From Variovorax ginsengisoli (GTDB lineage Bacteria; Pseudomonadota; Gammaproteobacteria; Burkholderiales; Burkholderiaceae_C), in contig NZ_JAUJZH010000007.1 in assembly GCF_030486595.1 (NCBI RefSeq), positions 225,570 to 289,569 of the forward strand: 64,000 bases of DNA, in the 5' to 3' direction. Of this stretch, positions 63,570 to 64,000 are shown in pieces; position 1 is the first letter of the stretch, and each line of letters begins with the position of its first letter. A program made the position numbers and the translations under genes. The notes beneath the pieces are model-generated. The model did not search any database. It saw only the letters and a list, made by a program, of their open reading frames with translations, and had not been told where the DNA came from.

Positions 63570-63773
63570 ATGATCGAGATCGTCCGCTACCGCTACCGCT
63601 CTCCCAACGGCAAGACCAGCGAGGAGCATTTGACGCTCGCAGAAGCCGCCGAAAAATACCCCGCCTGGCAGCCTTGGCCGTTCTCCAAGAGGGTCGAGCG
63701 CATCCCCGAGCCGGGCGATCCTGTCGTCGCGATGCCGCCGAGCCCCCATCCGTTCGTCGGGAATCGGGACTGA
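63570..63773 (+). CDS. Small hypothetical protein of the putative island
   Basis: The 67-residue protein (MIEIVRYRYRSPNGKTSEEH) starts with four beta-strand-like residues and is rich in Pro near its end. The family is not recognised. It is 2 bp from the next ORF (TGACCATG), so both may be one unit. Confidence 0.6.
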   Translation: MIEIVRYRYRSPNGKTSEEHLTLAEAAEKYPAWQPWPFSKRVERIPEPGDPVVAMPPSPHPFVGNRD

Positions 63774-63775
63774 CC

Positions 63776-64000
63776 ATGCAGTTCAGCGAGTTGCCCGTGG
63801 GCGCCAAGTTCCGGTTCTTCCGGCGCGGCCTTTTGCTGACCAAGGCTTCCAAGAGCACCTACGCGGCGCTGGCCGGCCATGCGCAGAAGGCCGCGCTCGA
63901 TGCCGAGGTGCTCCCAGAGGACGAAATGCTCGCCCCCACTGCGCCTACCGCCCCGACACCCGACGACGTCGCCCTGATCACCAAGGTCTTTGACGCCTTC
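63776..64000 (+). CDS. Hypothetical protein of the putative island (3' end missing)
   Basis: The frame is open to the window end (75 codons). The N-terminus MQFSELPVGAKFRFFRRGLL, with a conserved-looking F-x2-L-x2-G-x-K-F motif, is like that of small phage or mobile-element proteins, but I cannot name a family. A Pro/Thr-rich stretch (APTAPTAPTPDD) follows. Confidence 0.6.
   Translation, partial: MQFSELPVGAKFRFFRRGLLLTKASKSTYAALAGHAQKAALDAEVLPEDEMLAPTAPTAPTPDDVALITKVFDAF

Larger units (their letters stand above)
63493..64000. mobile_element. Left end of a putative ssrA-integrated genomic island
   Basis: From the tmRNA fragment to the window edge the DNA contains two short unrecognised ORFs in tandem. 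No integrase is visible in this 500 bp; it would lie further right or at the other end. The island call rests on the attachment-site remnant and on the change in gene content. Confidence 0.5.

Overview
This is GC-rich chromosomal DNA with short intergenic gaps, many ATGA/GTGA start-stop overlaps and strong GC3 codon use. The gene content points to a betaproteobacterium of the Burkholderiales, most likely Comamonadaceae and Variovorax-like: Bug/TctC binding proteins, PhaZ with a Cys nucleophile, grpE-dnaK-dnaJ after an FKBP gene, glnA near ntrBC, and GC-rich intergenic repeats with a CCCCCCGAGGGGG core. The family assignment is inference from gene families and these repeats; there is no rRNA to confirm it. 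No insertion sequence, CRISPR array, rRNA or intact tRNA was seen.

Layout. 1-4480: 3' end of an FKBP isomerase, two tandem repeats, then the heat-shock set grpE-dnaK-dnaJ behind a sigma-32-type promoter. 4950-9710: prkA-yeaH-spoVR stress operon behind a candidate sigma-54 promoter. 9706-11917 (minus): aroQ, an enolase-superfamily enzyme and tag. 12080-16981: an amidohydrolase, glutathione-dependent formaldehyde detoxification (class III ADH, S-formylglutathione hydrolase, with an extra hydrolase between), an exonuclease and gluconokinase. 17043-23032: RND efflux operon. 22983-24548: radical SAM protein with a near-perfect LexA box, and a DOPA-dioxygenase-like protein. 24679-29843: GST, PHA depolymerase, LysR regulator, adenosine deaminase and a Bug binding protein. 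29853-36719: CBS protein, MetY, hydrolase, then epimerase/thioredoxin/YihY, DUF2069 and a GlcD-like oxidase. 36770-38661: ccdAB-like toxin-antitoxin directly before thyA-folA. 38671-41342: OmpA-like lipoprotein plus a pseudokinase.

41490-49879: LacI regulator, a complete two-ATPase ABC importer with a small membrane protein, and dhaL-dhaK; this looks like uptake and phosphorylation of a triose or small polyol. 49961-57875: xthA, a lipoprotein, ntrC-ntrB, glnA with its own sigma-54 promoter, and a MoCF-domain protein with an EI24 membrane protein. 57915-63376: fatty acid hydroxylase family protein, polysaccharide deacetylase, beta-propeller protein, rsuA and ggt. 63426-64000: a hairpin and the last 27 bases of a tmRNA gene, then two short unrecognised ORFs. 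I read this as the left attachment site of a genomic island that continues past the window.

The most unusual items are: the pseudokinase with all five catalytic residues replaced, coupled to an OmpA-like lipoprotein lacking its peptidoglycan-binding Asp; the LexA-boxed radical SAM gene; the ssrA attachment site; and intergenic repeats that have become a ribosome binding site in one place and a coding N-terminus in another.
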